This document shows positions 7,603 to 16,744 of a stretch of 38,069 nucleotides of DNA, one piece after another. The DNA is from Candidatus Peribacteria bacterium. Lineage in GTDB: Bacteria; Patescibacteriota; Gracilibacteria; UBA1369; LOWO2-01-FULL-3. The translations under genes were made by a program, and so were the position numbers. A model generated the notes under the pieces. That model saw only the letters and a list, made by a program, of their open reading frames with translations, had not been told where the DNA came from and ran no database searches. Within the stretch, counting starts at the first letter, position 1; each line of letters begins with the position of its first letter. Where the stretch lies: positions 1 to 38,069 of the forward strand of contig CALRHQ010000001.1 of NCBI GenBank assembly GCA_943359415.1, in the 5' to 3' direction.

Positions 7603-8226
7603 TTATTTCATCTCTAGCACATCCTTTTGATCAATAGAAATGGATATTCCTCCGAAAGAGGCTCTTATTCTGTCAAAAATGCCTCCAGAAGCACTCAAAG
7701 CATTTTGTAGTGTTATCGCTTCACCTATAGCATTAAAAACATAAGGGGGGCTTAAAATAGTCCCATTAAGGTAGATTTGTCCTTTTGGCAGAGTGTCGAA
7801 TCCTGAAGATTCATTCGTTATACGTATGCCATTTATGTTCACAGCCTGTGAACCTGCATGAAAAAGTTCATTTATCAGGTCAACCATCCATGGAGAAGTG
7901 ATTTTCCCATTTATAGAAATAGAAATGCCTGGACCGTAAACAATATAATCACCTGAAAGTTTATTATATTTTTCTATTTCATCCTGTATGGCTTTGACAG
8001 CTGAATCTTGATTTGAAAGGCTTGATAAAGAGTTTTCCAATTCCTCGGTTTCATCTCTAAGATTTTGATTCTCTTCTTTTAAAACTTTAATTTCTTTGAA
8101 AACATCGCTTTTGGAATCTCTCAAAATTATGTCATTTACTGCATCAAAAGATCGACTTTCTATTATGATAAAACTACCAAGTATAATTGAGATAACCAAT
8201 ATGTAAATTTTTCTTTTATTTATCAT
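7603..8226 (-). CDS. DUF881 (YlxX/YlxW-like) membrane protein, second of a tandem pair
   Basis: A 207-residue protein with an N-terminal membrane anchor (residues 6-22), a coiled coil (about 45-80, EIKVLKEENQNLRDETEELENSL), and a DUF881 domain marked by YGPGISISING, WMVDLINELFHAGSQAVNINGIRI and LNGTILSPPYVFNAIGE. It starts directly at the stop codon of the upstream paralog, so the two form one operon. DUF881 proteins are envelope-associated and often found near division genes in Gram-positive bacteria; their biochemical role is not established. Confidence 0.85.
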   Translation of the reverse strand: MINKRKIYILVISIILGSFIIIESRSFDAVNDIILRDSKSDVFKEIKVLKEENQNLRDETEELENSLSSLSNQDSAVKAIQDEIEKYNKLSGDYIVYGPGISISINGKITSPWMVDLINELFHAGSQAVNINGIRITNESSGFDTLPKGQIYLNGTILSPPYVFNAIGEAITLQNALSASGGIFDRIRASFGGISISIDQKDVLEMK

Positions 8227-8955
8227 TTATTTTACAATATTTAGATTATTGGCTTTGAAATCTCCATTGTAGATAGGGATAGATAAAAAAGCCTTTGGGT
8301 CAGCCTTAAAACGAATCTCTCCTTTCTTGGATCTTTTATATATTGAAGGAAGCAAAGCTTCGTTCAATATTCTTTGCATGATACTTCCGCTATCTCCAAC
8401 GGCATTTATAGTGAAAGGTGGAGAAATATAGCTGTTATTGATCAATATGCTCGTTCCAATCGAAGAAATAGGGGATTGAGCTATAATGCGTTGATTATTT
8501 ATTGAGATAGCGTCTGCTTTTGCAGCATTCAGCATATTAACTAGATCTCTAATATCCGAAGCCTGTACAAGTAAGGCGTCAGAAATATTTGCCCCTTCTC
8601 TGGAAGCTGTAGGACTATCATCTATAACAATTTCTATACCTTCTCCTTCTACAACACTAAGTCCGATCTTTCTCTTTGCTTTATCAAGAGTTTCTATGTT
8701 TACATCCTTGGTTCTTGATTCTATAAGGCTCTGAGCTTTTTCTATTTCATTACGCAAAAACACGATTCTGCTTTGCAAATAAGACTGTTCATCCAAAAAA
8801 CTTTTCAACAAATCTTTTCTTGCATCAATTTCATCAACAGGAAAAGTATCTCCTTTTGGAACTTCAGTTTTAAATTGCCAAGTAAGAAGAAGCCCTAAAA
8901 CAAGGCCTGTTAAGGCAAACGATACTGCAAATTTTTTATTCTTATCTTCAAACAT
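8227..8955 (-). CDS. DUF881 (YlxX/YlxW-like) membrane protein, first of a tandem pair
   Basis: A 242-residue protein from the ATG at 8953-8955; the longer frame up to 9243 is rejected because it runs antisense through the cysteine-rich gene. An N-terminal transmembrane helix (residues 9-25) is followed by a coiled coil (about 45-85) and a DUF881 core (LSVVEGEGIEIVIDD, VQASDIRDLVNMLNAAKADAISINNQRI, LINNSYISPPFTINAVGD). It is a diverged paralog of the following gene, which suggests a heterodimer. A TATAAT box at 8968-8973 leaves a leader of only about 6 nt. Confidence 0.85.
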   Translation of the reverse strand: MFEDKNKKFAVSFALTGLVLGLLLTWQFKTEVPKGDTFPVDEIDARKDLLKSFLDEQSYLQSRIVFLRNEIEKAQSLIESRTKDVNIETLDKAKRKIGLSVVEGEGIEIVIDDSPTASREGANISDALLVQASDIRDLVNMLNAAKADAISINNQRIIAQSPISSIGTSILINNSYISPPFTINAVGDSGSIMQRILNEALLPSIYKRSKKGEIRFKADPKAFLSIPIYNGDFKANNLNIVK

Positions 8956-8967
8956 TACTACGATAAT

Positions 8968-9004
8968 ATTATAACTGGCTCTGCAAAGCAATTTTTGGTA
9001 AAAT
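8968..9004. promoter_or_regulatory. Divergent promoters of the DUF881 operon and the cysteine-rich gene
   Basis: Minus strand: TATAAT at 8968-8973, 12 nt before the ATG at 8955, with no clear -35. Plus strand: extended -10 TTGG-TAAAAT (TAAAAT at 8999-9004), about 30 nt before the ATG at 9035. Confidence 0.45.
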
Positions 9005-9034
9005 TTGAACCGATCAAACACTAAGATTTGAACA

Positions 9035-10639
9035 ATGGAAAAAGAAGAAAAAATCTGTAAAAAATTAAAAGTACCGGAATCAAAATTAACACCGGAGGAA
9101 AGAATCAAACTTCTAATGTCATTTAGAAACGAGTGGAAATTATACAAAAGAAAATGTGATGCCACAGGTGAAGAAATATTAAGTGCATACCATCCTGACA
9201 GTAAATTCAAAGTATATAAAAATGAATACTGGTGGGGAGACAAATGGAATGCTTTAGACTATGGTCGTGATTTTGATTTTTCACGTGGTTTTCTTGATCA
9301 GTTCTCAGATCTTCAAAAAGTTGTTCCACGTGAAGGAACGTCTGTTTTTAATTGCGAAAATTGCGCATACAATAGCCATATTAGGGAATCTAGGAACTGC
9401 TATCTCAATTCACTTGTTTATAAATGTGAAGATATTTATTTTTCATACTGGATGGTAAACAACAAAGATGTTTTCGACTCAATGTGTATGCATGACAGCA
9501 CTCTTTGCTACGAATGTAACGAAGTAAGACAAAGCTACAATTGTATAGCATTGGGGGAATCCACAAATTGCCATGATTGCTATTTCTCCTACCAACTTCG
9601 AGGTTGCGATCACTGTTTATTTTCTTCAAATCTTAGCAATAAAAGCTATTATATTTACAACAAAAAATGCACTGAAAAAGAATTTAACGAAGAATTAAAA
9701 AAATATATAAACGGCTCTTACAAAGCATGGGAAGAAGGATGTAAAAAATATGTTGAGACAAAAGAATCGGCAATCCACAGGGCGACTCATGGCGTGAATT
9801 ACGAAAATTCAACAGGCGATCACATCTACAATTGCAAAAATTGTATAAATTGTTATGACAGTTTTGACAGTGAAGATTGCGAAAATTCGATTTCCCTAGG
9901 AAATTCAAAAGATTGCGCCTCTGTTTATTCAGCAGGCTGGCCTGGATGTAATGTGGTTTACGATTCTGTAACGACAAGGGGCTCAACAGAGATAGCTTTT
10001 TGCGTATACACATGGTTTTCCAGCAATTTACGTTATTGCGAAAGCATGAACGAATGTGACAGCTGTTTCGGATGCATAGGCTTAAATCACAAACAATACT
10101 GCATTCTAAATAAGCAGTACACAAAAGAGGAATATGAAATACTTATTCCGAAAATAATAGAACACATGGGTGAAACAGGGGAATGGGGGGATTTTTTCCC
10201 GAAGAACCTTTCCGCCTTCGCATACAATGAAACTGCCGCAATAGACTTCTTTCCTATGACAGAAGAAGAAGCAAAGAAAGAAGGATTTACATGGAAAGCA
10301 AAAGATACAAAAGAGTACAAGCCCACAGAAATAAAAAATATTCCAGACATGATCTCGGAAATAAACGATGATTTTATATCAAAAGTTTTGGCCTGCGAAA
10401 ACTGCGAAAAAAATTACAAAATAATAAATCAGGAATTAAATTTTTACAGAAAAATGGGTTTACCGATACCTAGATTTTGCCCTGAATGTAGGCATAAAAA
10501 TAGATTTGCACAAAGAAATCCAATGAAGATTTTCACAAGGAAGTGTGACAAGTGCGAAAAAGAAATAAACAGCAGTTACAAACAAGAAAGAAAAGAAAAA
10601 ATATTTTGTGAAGAATGTTACATAAATAGCATACAATGA
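9035..10639 (+). CDS. Large cysteine-rich zinc-ribbon-like protein of unknown function (paralog 1)
   Basis: A 534-residue protein with no signal peptide or membrane helix. The N-terminal part holds RNEWKLYKRKCDATGEEI and KNEYWWGDKWNALDYGRDFDFSRGF, strongly shared with the paralog at 20335. The centre (residues 105-350) is a chain of short Cys-rich repeats with many CxxC pairs (CENC, CYEC, CHDC, CDHC, CKNC, CDSC, CFGC). A module ending in YCILNKQYTKEEYE..IIEHM (about 344-380) has a diverged copy near 194-226. The C-terminus is a double zinc ribbon (CENC, CPECRH, CDKC, CEEC). The Cys pattern suggests several structural metal sites, perhaps on a solenoid scaffold. The gene overlaps murI by 4 bp. 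I do not know the function. Confidence 0.85.
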   Translation: MEKEEKICKKLKVPESKLTPEERIKLLMSFRNEWKLYKRKCDATGEEILSAYHPDSKFKVYKNEYWWGDKWNALDYGRDFDFSRGFLDQFSDLQKVVPREGTSVFNCENCAYNSHIRESRNCYLNSLVYKCEDIYFSYWMVNNKDVFDSMCMHDSTLCYECNEVRQSYNCIALGESTNCHDCYFSYQLRGCDHCLFSSNLSNKSYYIYNKKCTEKEFNEELKKYINGSYKAWEEGCKKYVETKESAIHRATHGVNYENSTGDHIYNCKNCINCYDSFDSEDCENSISLGNSKDCASVYSAGWPGCNVVYDSVTTRGSTEIAFCVYTWFSSNLRYCESMNECDSCFGCIGLNHKQYCILNKQYTKEEYEILIPKIIEHMGETGEWGDFFPKNLSAFAYNETAAIDFFPMTEEEAKKEGFTWKAKDTKEYKPTEIKNIPDMISEINDDFISKVLACENCEKNYKIINQELNFYRKMGLPIPRFCPECRHKNRFAQRNPMKIFTRKCDKCEKEINSSYKQERKEKIFCEECYINSIQ

Positions 10640-11448
10640 TAGCACTATTTGATTCAGGCTACGGCGGACTTACTGTCCTAAAACCAATACTCAAGCTTTT
10701 ACCAGAGTACGACTACATGTATTTGGGTGACAGCGGCAGAGCTCCATATGGAAATCACAGCACGGAAAATATAAAAATGTTTTCAGAGCAAGCTGTAGAG
10801 TATCTCTTTAGCAAAGGAGTGACGTTAATAATATTTGCTTGCAATACGGCCTCAAGCACATCTCTTCGATATGTTCAGGAAAAATATTTGAAAGGTAAGG
10901 ACGAACAAGATAGAAAAATATTAGGTGTTCTTATTCCAGCTGCAGAAGAAGCTGTAAAAATGACAAAGAACAAACGTATCGGAGTAGTCGGAACAAAGGC
11001 TACTATAAACTCAAAAGTCTACGAAACGGAAATTCACAAAGTGAATAAAGACATCAAAGTCCAGGGAAAGGCGTGTCCACTTCTTGTGCCTCTAATAGAA
11101 GAAGGCTGGCAAAACAAACCGGAAGCTCATTCTATTCTAAAAAAATATCTTCGAGATATAAAAAACTGCAATGTAGATACACTTATTCTCGGATGTACTC
11201 ACTACCCATTAATGATAAAAAATTTCAAAAGAATATTGGGCAAAAAAATCCGTATAATCGAATCTGGAGAAGTGACAGCACAAAGCCTAAAAGGCTACCT
11301 TGAAAGACATCCGGAAATAGAGGAAAAACTATCCAAGAATGGCAAAAGAGAATTCCTCACAACAGATGATCCGGCACGATTCAAAGACTTCACAGAAAAA
11401 TACCTCGGCATGAAAATAAAAATGCCTGAGAAAATTAAACTAGTATGA
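10636..11448 (+). CDS. murI: Glutamate racemase
   Basis: A 270-residue cofactor-independent racemase making D-glutamate for peptidoglycan. The family signatures are all present: FDSGYGGLTVLKP (about residues 5-17, catalytic-side Asp/Ser), YLGDSGRAPYG, FACNTASS (catalytic Cys near 74) and LILGCTHYPL (second catalytic Cys near 187). The ATG overlaps the TGA of the cysteine-rich gene (ATGA), so the two are translationally coupled. The 3' end faces guaA with a 6-bp gap. Confidence 0.97.
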   Translation: MIALFDSGYGGLTVLKPILKLLPEYDYMYLGDSGRAPYGNHSTENIKMFSEQAVEYLFSKGVTLIIFACNTASSTSLRYVQEKYLKGKDEQDRKILGVLIPAAEEAVKMTKNKRIGVVGTKATINSKVYETEIHKVNKDIKVQGKACPLLVPLIEEGWQNKPEAHSILKKYLRDIKNCNVDTLILGCTHYPLMIKNFKRILGKKIRIIESGEVTAQSLKGYLERHPEIEEKLSKNGKREFLTTDDPARFKDFTEKYLGMKIKMPEKIKLV

Positions 11449-11454
11449 AAGTTT

Positions 11455-13257
11455 CTACTCCCACTCGATAGTCGCAGGTGGTTTGTTTGTAATATCGTAA
11501 AATATTCCATAAACACCTTCCACTTTTGCAAGCCTTGAAGTAAGCTCGGCCAGCTTTTCAAAATCCATTCTATAGAAGTTTGCAGTCATGGCCTCTTGGC
11601 TGTTTACCGGCCTAAGAACTATGCATTCCTCAGGTCGACTATCCAAAGACAGGGGAATAAGAACAGTTGGAAATTGCCATATATCATTCAAGATATTGGC
11701 TTCTGTAATATAGTCCATGACGATCTTGTCAGCGCGTTGGGTAGTCAAAATTCTGTCAGGAGTGAGGTATTTTTTATGTATAGCCGTAGAGGTGATTTCG
11801 CTAGGTTGCAAGCACAAGAGTACGCGATTGATGTCAGCGAATTGATTAGTCAGTTGGGTAGCCAGAGTGGATAGGCTGCCCCAATCCGAAGGCTTACCTG
11901 TAAGCAAAAGTGGATGACGATAAGTCCTCTCATCTCCCTGAACTCCAACGCTCTTTATAGGAAGGATGTGGCCTTTAAAGCCTTTGTCAGCCAAAAATTC
12001 ATTGATTTTCACTTCAGCATTTTTTAGTTCTTCTGAGTAGTCGGCTTCCTTCGCACAAAGTATACGAACAGCCAGTCCAGGGCCTGGGAAAGGATGCCTC
12101 CATACAAGTTCTTTCTTGATTCCAAGTTTTTCTCCAACCATCCTCACTTCGTCTTTATAAAGTTGAGAGATAGGTTCTATAACTTTTCCTGCCTCTATTA
12201 ATTTTTGGATTTTCTCAACTCTATTGTGGTGGGTTTTGATTTTATCGGCATGTTTTGTACCGCCGGTTTCGATAGTATCCGGATAAATAGTCCCTTGTCC
12301 GAGAAGCCATTCATCTGGATTTAGCCCAAGTTCATTTGAAACTTTCTCCTGAATAGTCAAAAATAAATCACCAATGATTTTGCGTTTAGCTTCAGGCTCA
12401 TAAACTTCTTTTAGCGCATCGATATATTCCTTTCCAGCATCGTAAACATGTAAATTTGTTACTCCAAGTTCTTTTAGCGCAGCAGAAACTTCCTCTTTTT
12501 CATTCAATCTCATGAATCCTGTATCCACAAAAAGCCCGTATACTCGCTCAGCTCCTATTGCCTTACAGATGAGCGCAAACGCGACAGTGCTATCAACACC
12601 ACCACTGATCATAAGGAAGACTTTTTTATCTCCAACTTTCACTTTTATTTCAGTAATAATTTCATCAACATATGTATCAATACTCCAATCACGAGTAGCT
12701 CCAGTCATTGCCACAAAATTTTCCAAAATAATATTTCCACAAGGTGTGTGTGTAACCTCAGGATGAAACTGCATAGAATAAATATTTTTTTCATAATTCG
12801 CCATAGCCGCGACAGGGCAGTCCTCAGTAGAGGCAACCGATATAAATCCTTCTGGCAATTTTACAACCTGATCAAAATGACTCATCCAAACATCTTCATA
12901 GTCTTCAATGCCTAGAAAAACGCCTTTCTTTTCTGAAAATTTCACGTTTGCATGACCATATTCACGCACATTTCCATGTTCAACATATCCGCCAAGAAGA
13001 TGAGCGATCAGCTGATGTCCAAAACAAATTCCAAGTACCGGAACTCCGATATCAAAAATCCTTTTATCACACTTCGCGCTATTCGGATCATTCACGCTTG
13101 AAGGCCCGCCGGAAAGGATAAGTCCTTTATAATCCAAAAGTTTTTCATAAGGCGTTTCCGGATCCAAAATCTCAGTATAAACACCAAGCCTACGAATCCT
13201 ATTCGCAATCAAATGCGAATACTGTCCACCAAAATCTAAAACTGCAATCTTATTCAT
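11455..13257 (-). CDS. guaA: GMP synthase (glutamine-hydrolysing), long form
   Basis: A 600-residue enzyme converting XMP to GMP. The glutaminase domain has GICFGHQ (nucleophile Cys near residue 78) and QFHPEVTHT; the ATP pyrophosphatase has the P-loop SGGVDST. The substrate-binding tail VYGIFYDITNKPPATIEWE closes the protein. It is about 80 residues longer than usual bacterial GuaA (about 510-525): between KSVGVQGDERTYRHP and ECIVLRPVNSQ lies an insert (WGSLSTLATQLTNQFADINRVLL...) that recalls the enlarged dimerisation region of the human enzyme. It overlaps lysS by 8 bp and ends the dnaB-lysS-guaA run. Confidence 0.97.
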   Translation of the reverse strand: MNKIAVLDFGGQYSHLIANRIRRLGVYTEILDPETPYEKLLDYKGLILSGGPSSVNDPNSAKCDKRIFDIGVPVLGICFGHQLIAHLLGGYVEHGNVREYGHANVKFSEKKGVFLGIEDYEDVWMSHFDQVVKLPEGFISVASTEDCPVAAMANYEKNIYSMQFHPEVTHTPCGNIILENFVAMTGATRDWSIDTYVDEIITEIKVKVGDKKVFLMISGGVDSTVAFALICKAIGAERVYGLFVDTGFMRLNEKEEVSAALKELGVTNLHVYDAGKEYIDALKEVYEPEAKRKIIGDLFLTIQEKVSNELGLNPDEWLLGQGTIYPDTIETGGTKHADKIKTHHNRVEKIQKLIEAGKVIEPISQLYKDEVRMVGEKLGIKKELVWRHPFPGPGLAVRILCAKEADYSEELKNAEVKINEFLADKGFKGHILPIKSVGVQGDERTYRHPLLLTGKPSDWGSLSTLATQLTNQFADINRVLLCLQPSEITSTAIHKKYLTPDRILTTQRADKIVMDYITEANILNDIWQFPTVLIPLSLDSRPEECIVLRPVNSQEAMTANFYRMDFEKLAELTSRLAKVEGVYGIFYDITNKPPATIEWE

Positions 13258-14776
13258 TTGATGGTCTCATTAAAGGAAACAAAACACTATCCTTCAAATT
13301 TTCCTGTCCTGTAAGCAATGTAACAAGTCGATCTATTCCCATTCCCCAGCCGGACATACAAGGCATTCCATGTTCCATTGCAGTCAAATATTCTTCATTC
13401 ATCATCATCGCTTCTTCGTCTCCGCCGGCTTTTGCTTTTGATTGAGCCTCGAATCTCGCTCTTTGATCAATCGGATCAACAAGTTCACTATATGCATTCA
13501 CGACTTCCCATCCATTTACCAAAAGCTGGAAAGTATCACAAATAGTTGGGTTTTCATCATTCTTTCTAGCCAAAGGTTTTGTAAGTAGGGGATGATGAGT
13601 TACGAAAGTCGGTTGTACAAGTTTTGGTCTGGAAACCTTTTTATAAAGCGCATCAACCAAATTTCCATACCCTAAAGTTTCAGCTTTTTCCAAAACTATT
13701 TTTTTCGCTTTAATAGCCTTTAGAAGACCTTTTGCATCATCAACATAATTCAATACATCGATGCCAGAGTCTTGTTCAATCATTTCTGTAAACTTCCTTC
13801 TTGGCCAAGGTCCTTTGAAATCTACTTCTACGTCTTGTCCATCCCTATCTTTCACATTTACTTTCAAAGTGCCCAAAGATTTTTGAAGTAAATACTCAAA
13901 CATTTTTTCCGTGAAAGCCATGTTGTCCTCAAAATTCCAATAAGCCGCATAATGCTCAACCATCGTGAATTCCTGCAAATGACTCGGATCCATTCCTTCA
14001 TTTCTAAAACATCTCGCAACTTCAAAAGTTTTCTCAAAACCTCCGACGATGGCCATTTTCTGCCAAAGTTCACCGGCCGCAATTCTCAAATAAACGTCTA
14101 TATCAAGCGCATTATGATGGGTGACAAAAGGCCTTGCAGAAGCTCCCGAAGAAATATTTTCCAAAATCGGAGTCTCTATTTCAGTAAATCCTTTCTCCCA
14201 ATAAAATTCACGAAGCGCCTTAATAAGCCCACTTCTGAATACAAATCTATCAAGAACAGTCCTATCCATGACAGTATCCAAATATCTTTGTCTGTATTTT
14301 TGCTCTTGATCCTGAAGCCCGTGCCATTTCTCCGGAAGCGGTCTTAGAGCCTTAGAAAGCAAAACAAAATCATGTACAAGAAGAGTCGTTTCGCCATGTT
14401 TGGTCTTGAAAAGTTCACCTTCAACTCCGACAAAATCGGCAATATCAAGTTTCTTTAAAAATGAATATCTTTCTCCGATCAAATTTTGCATGAAGCAAAT
14501 CTGGATTTTTCCGCTAAAGTCCTGAAGATTCGCGAAAGCAAGTTTTCCATGTTCTCTGAAAGTCATAAGTCTTCCACAAAGTTTTATAAGTTTTTCTGAA
14601 GGTTTTTCAAGGATTTCTTCAACATCTCTAGTCCCATCTTTTTCCGCAAGAGCTAGGGCATCTTGAGACATATGAGTTCTTTCGTATTTACCAACATACG
14701 GATTTTTTCCGTCATCTCTTAAGTCAGAAAGTTTTTTAAGCCTATCATTATATTCATTTGATTGCGCTACTGCCAT
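13250..14776 (-). CDS. lysS: Lysyl-tRNA synthetase, class II
   Basis: A 508-residue enzyme charging tRNA-Lys. The ATG at 14774-14776 (MAVAQSNEYNDRLKKL) is preferred over one 21 codons upstream because it gives the usual LysRS N-terminus. The OB-fold anticodon-binding domain (GRLMTFREHGKLAFANLQDFSGKIQ) is followed by class II motif 2 (VARCFRNEGMDPSHLQEFTMVEHY) and motif 3 (GMGIDRLVTLLTG), near the C-terminus. It lies 77 bp downstream of dnaB on the same strand and overlaps guaA by 8 bp. Confidence 0.96.
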   Translation of the reverse strand: MAVAQSNEYNDRLKKLSDLRDDGKNPYVGKYERTHMSQDALALAEKDGTRDVEEILEKPSEKLIKLCGRLMTFREHGKLAFANLQDFSGKIQICFMQNLIGERYSFLKKLDIADFVGVEGELFKTKHGETTLLVHDFVLLSKALRPLPEKWHGLQDQEQKYRQRYLDTVMDRTVLDRFVFRSGLIKALREFYWEKGFTEIETPILENISSGASARPFVTHHNALDIDVYLRIAAGELWQKMAIVGGFEKTFEVARCFRNEGMDPSHLQEFTMVEHYAAYWNFEDNMAFTEKMFEYLLQKSLGTLKVNVKDRDGQDVEVDFKGPWPRRKFTEMIEQDSGIDVLNYVDDAKGLLKAIKAKKIVLEKAETLGYGNLVDALYKKVSRPKLVQPTFVTHHPLLTKPLARKNDENPTICDTFQLLVNGWEVVNAYSELVDPIDQRARFEAQSKAKAGGDEEAMMMNEEYLTAMEHGMPCMSGWGMGIDRLVTLLTGQENLKDSVLFPLMRPSNE

Positions 14777-14853
14777 ATTTGGATAAATTAAAAAATCTGC
14801 GCCAATATTACCAGTCTTTACAGATATTCGCAAAGCCACAAGGATGCGCTTCT

Positions 14854-16227
14854 TTATTCCATTTTTGCATAATCATCAAATTTTCTTTTCGTATCCATAT
14901 CTAAAAATTTCATCTGCTCCTTTTTGAATGCAAGTTCTATGTGACCAATAGGCCCATTTCTATGTTTTCTGATAAACAAATCCGTGACACCTTTTCTATC
15001 AGTATCTTCCTCATAATAATCTTCACGATACATCATAAGAACAACATCCGCATCTTGCTCAATCGCTCCAGATTCACGCAAATCACTAAGTTGAGGGATT
15101 TTGCTTGGTCTCATCTCAACAGCACGTGAAAGCTGTGAAAGCGCCAAAATCGGAATAGAAAGATCACGAGCCAAAGCCTTCAAAGATCTTGAAATTTCAG
15201 AAATTTCTTGTACACGATTTGTCTGAGAACTATAGCTGGAATTACCGGCACTCATAAGTTGCAAATAATCAATCACAAGGAAATCCAATCCATTTTCCAT
15301 TTTAAGCCTTCTTGCCTTAGCCTTGAGCTCCGCGATAGAATTTCCGATAGAATCATCTATGAAAATTTTCATGGAATTAAGCTCATCCATGATAGATCCG
15401 ATTCTTCCAAAATCATCATCACTAAGTTTTCCAGTTCGCATTTTCCATGAATCTACTGCAAGAAGAGAGCAAAACATTCTTTCAACAAGTTGTTCCTTGG
15501 ACATTTCAAGAGAAATCAGTCCGACGCATTTACCTCTCTTTGCCACGTTTTGGGCGATATTAAGGGCAAGTGCAGTCTTTCCCATAGATGGTCTAGCCGC
15601 AAGAATAACAAGATCTGAAGGCTGAAGTCCTGACAAAAGATTATCCAAAGATTTAAATCCGGTAGGAATACCGCGATATTTTTCTTTGGCTTCAGGATCG
15701 TGCAAATCGGAAATTTTTTCATAAGTTTTATTCAAAACGTCTTTAATATGCACAAAACGATCACTCATGTACGTCTGAGAAACTTGAAAAAGTGAACGTT
15801 CGGCTTTCTCGATAAGCTCTTCGACATCTTGTTCCTCCATGTATCCAAGCCCTTTTATATTATCTCCGGCCAAAATAAGTTTTCTTAAAATAGATTTTTG
15901 TTTGACGATTGTCGCATACTGAAAAATATGTGTTGCAGTCGGAACTTCGTTTGCCAAAAGCGCCAAATAAGAAGCGCCACCAATAATTTTAAGCTCTTTT
16001 TTCTCTTCCAAAATATTCGTCAAAGTAACCAAATCGATAGGAATTCTTTTATCATAAAGATCGTTCATTGCCTGATATATAAGCCTATGAGCATCATGAT
16101 AAAAATCCTCACTTTTCACAAAATCGGAAATTTTAGTGATAGCATCCTTATCTATTAAAATAGAACCAATAGTAGATTTTTCTGCCTCCAAACTATGAGG
16201 TGGAACAAAACCGCTTCGTTCAGACAT
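14854..16227 (-). CDS. dnaB: Replicative DNA helicase DnaB
   Basis: A 457-residue hexameric helicase. The N-terminal primase-interacting domain (PPHSLEAEKSTIGSILID, YHDAHRLIYQAMNDLYDK) is followed by the RecA-like core with Walker A ARPSMGKTALALN (about residues 211-223), Walker B LDFLVIDYLQLM, and the arginine-finger region IRKHRNGPIGHIELAF. No intein or fusion is seen. TATAAT at 16236-16241 sits 8 nt before the ATG, so the mRNA may be leaderless. Confidence 0.97.
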   Translation of the reverse strand: MSERSGFVPPHSLEAEKSTIGSILIDKDAITKISDFVKSEDFYHDAHRLIYQAMNDLYDKRIPIDLVTLTNILEEKKELKIIGGASYLALLANEVPTATHIFQYATIVKQKSILRKLILAGDNIKGLGYMEEQDVEELIEKAERSLFQVSQTYMSDRFVHIKDVLNKTYEKISDLHDPEAKEKYRGIPTGFKSLDNLLSGLQPSDLVILAARPSMGKTALALNIAQNVAKRGKCVGLISLEMSKEQLVERMFCSLLAVDSWKMRTGKLSDDDFGRIGSIMDELNSMKIFIDDSIGNSIAELKAKARRLKMENGLDFLVIDYLQLMSAGNSSYSSQTNRVQEISEISRSLKALARDLSIPILALSQLSRAVEMRPSKIPQLSDLRESGAIEQDADVVLMMYREDYYEEDTDRKGVTDLFIRKHRNGPIGHIELAFKKEQMKFLDMDTKRKFDDYAKME

Positions 16228-16235
16228 AACCTTGA

Positions 16236-16241
16236 ATTATA
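16236..16241 (-). promoter_or_regulatory. -10 box of dnaB
   Basis: A perfect TATAAT on the minus strand ends 8 nt before the dnaB ATG. No good -35 is visible at 16-18 bp. The rest of 16242-16372 shows no clear structure or ORF. Confidence 0.5.
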
Positions 16242-16372
16242 GAATTCTTTGCATTGCCAATTACATGCGGATCACAAGTATTACACGAAAAAATCTTCTT
16301 CTTCAACAAAGATTTTAGAAAAATTTAATATCCATGGTGTATGACTAGTCAAAATGGAATAAACCTTTACTG

Positions 16373-16744
16373 ATGGACAAGATCTCTTTCGGAAAAATAG
16401 GCGAACTAATAGCTGAAAAATTTCTTATTGCCAATAATTACAAAATCTTGCAAAAGAATGTTCATTTCAGGGAAGGGGAGTTGGACATCGTGGCTTTTGA
16501 AATAATAAAGCAGGAAATAGTTTTTGTTGAAGTAAAAACCAGATCATCCGATCTTTTTGGAGAACCGCAGGAAGCTGTAACATACGAGAAAAAGATGAAG
16601 ACGCTTAAAGCTGCGATAAGATTTTTAAATATCGCAAGAGAAATACGCTTTAAAAGTTGGAGAATCGACGTCATTGCCGTAAAATTAACAAAAGAAAAAA
16701 GATTTCTCGGAATAAAACATTTTAAAAACATTTTTGATGGATGA
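16373..16744 (+). CDS. yraN: UPF0102 (YraN) endonuclease-like protein
   Basis: A 123-residue protein of the restriction-endonuclease-like fold. Diagnostic motifs are GKIGELIAEKFLIANNYKILQKN (residues 7-29), REGELDIVAF (active-site Glu/Asp), IVFVEVKTRSS (ExK) and EAVTYEKKMK. The family is widespread; its role is unclear, perhaps in DNA processing. Its stop overlaps the start of the next gene. Confidence 0.93.
   Translation: MDKISFGKIGELIAEKFLIANNYKILQKNVHFREGELDIVAFEIIKQEIVFVEVKTRSSDLFGEPQEAVTYEKKMKTLKAAIRFLNIAREIRFKSWRIDVIAVKLTKEKRFLGIKHFKNIFDG

Noticed and set aside
8956..9243. N-terminal extension of the DUF881 protein
   Set aside because: It runs antisense through the start of the cysteine-rich gene and across both promoters; the normal membrane-anchor start is at 8955.
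9684..10124. 146-codon minus-strand ORF
   Set aside because: A shadow of the cysteine-rich gene: its Cys/Asn/Leu-rich peptide mirrors the repeated TGC/TGT codons.
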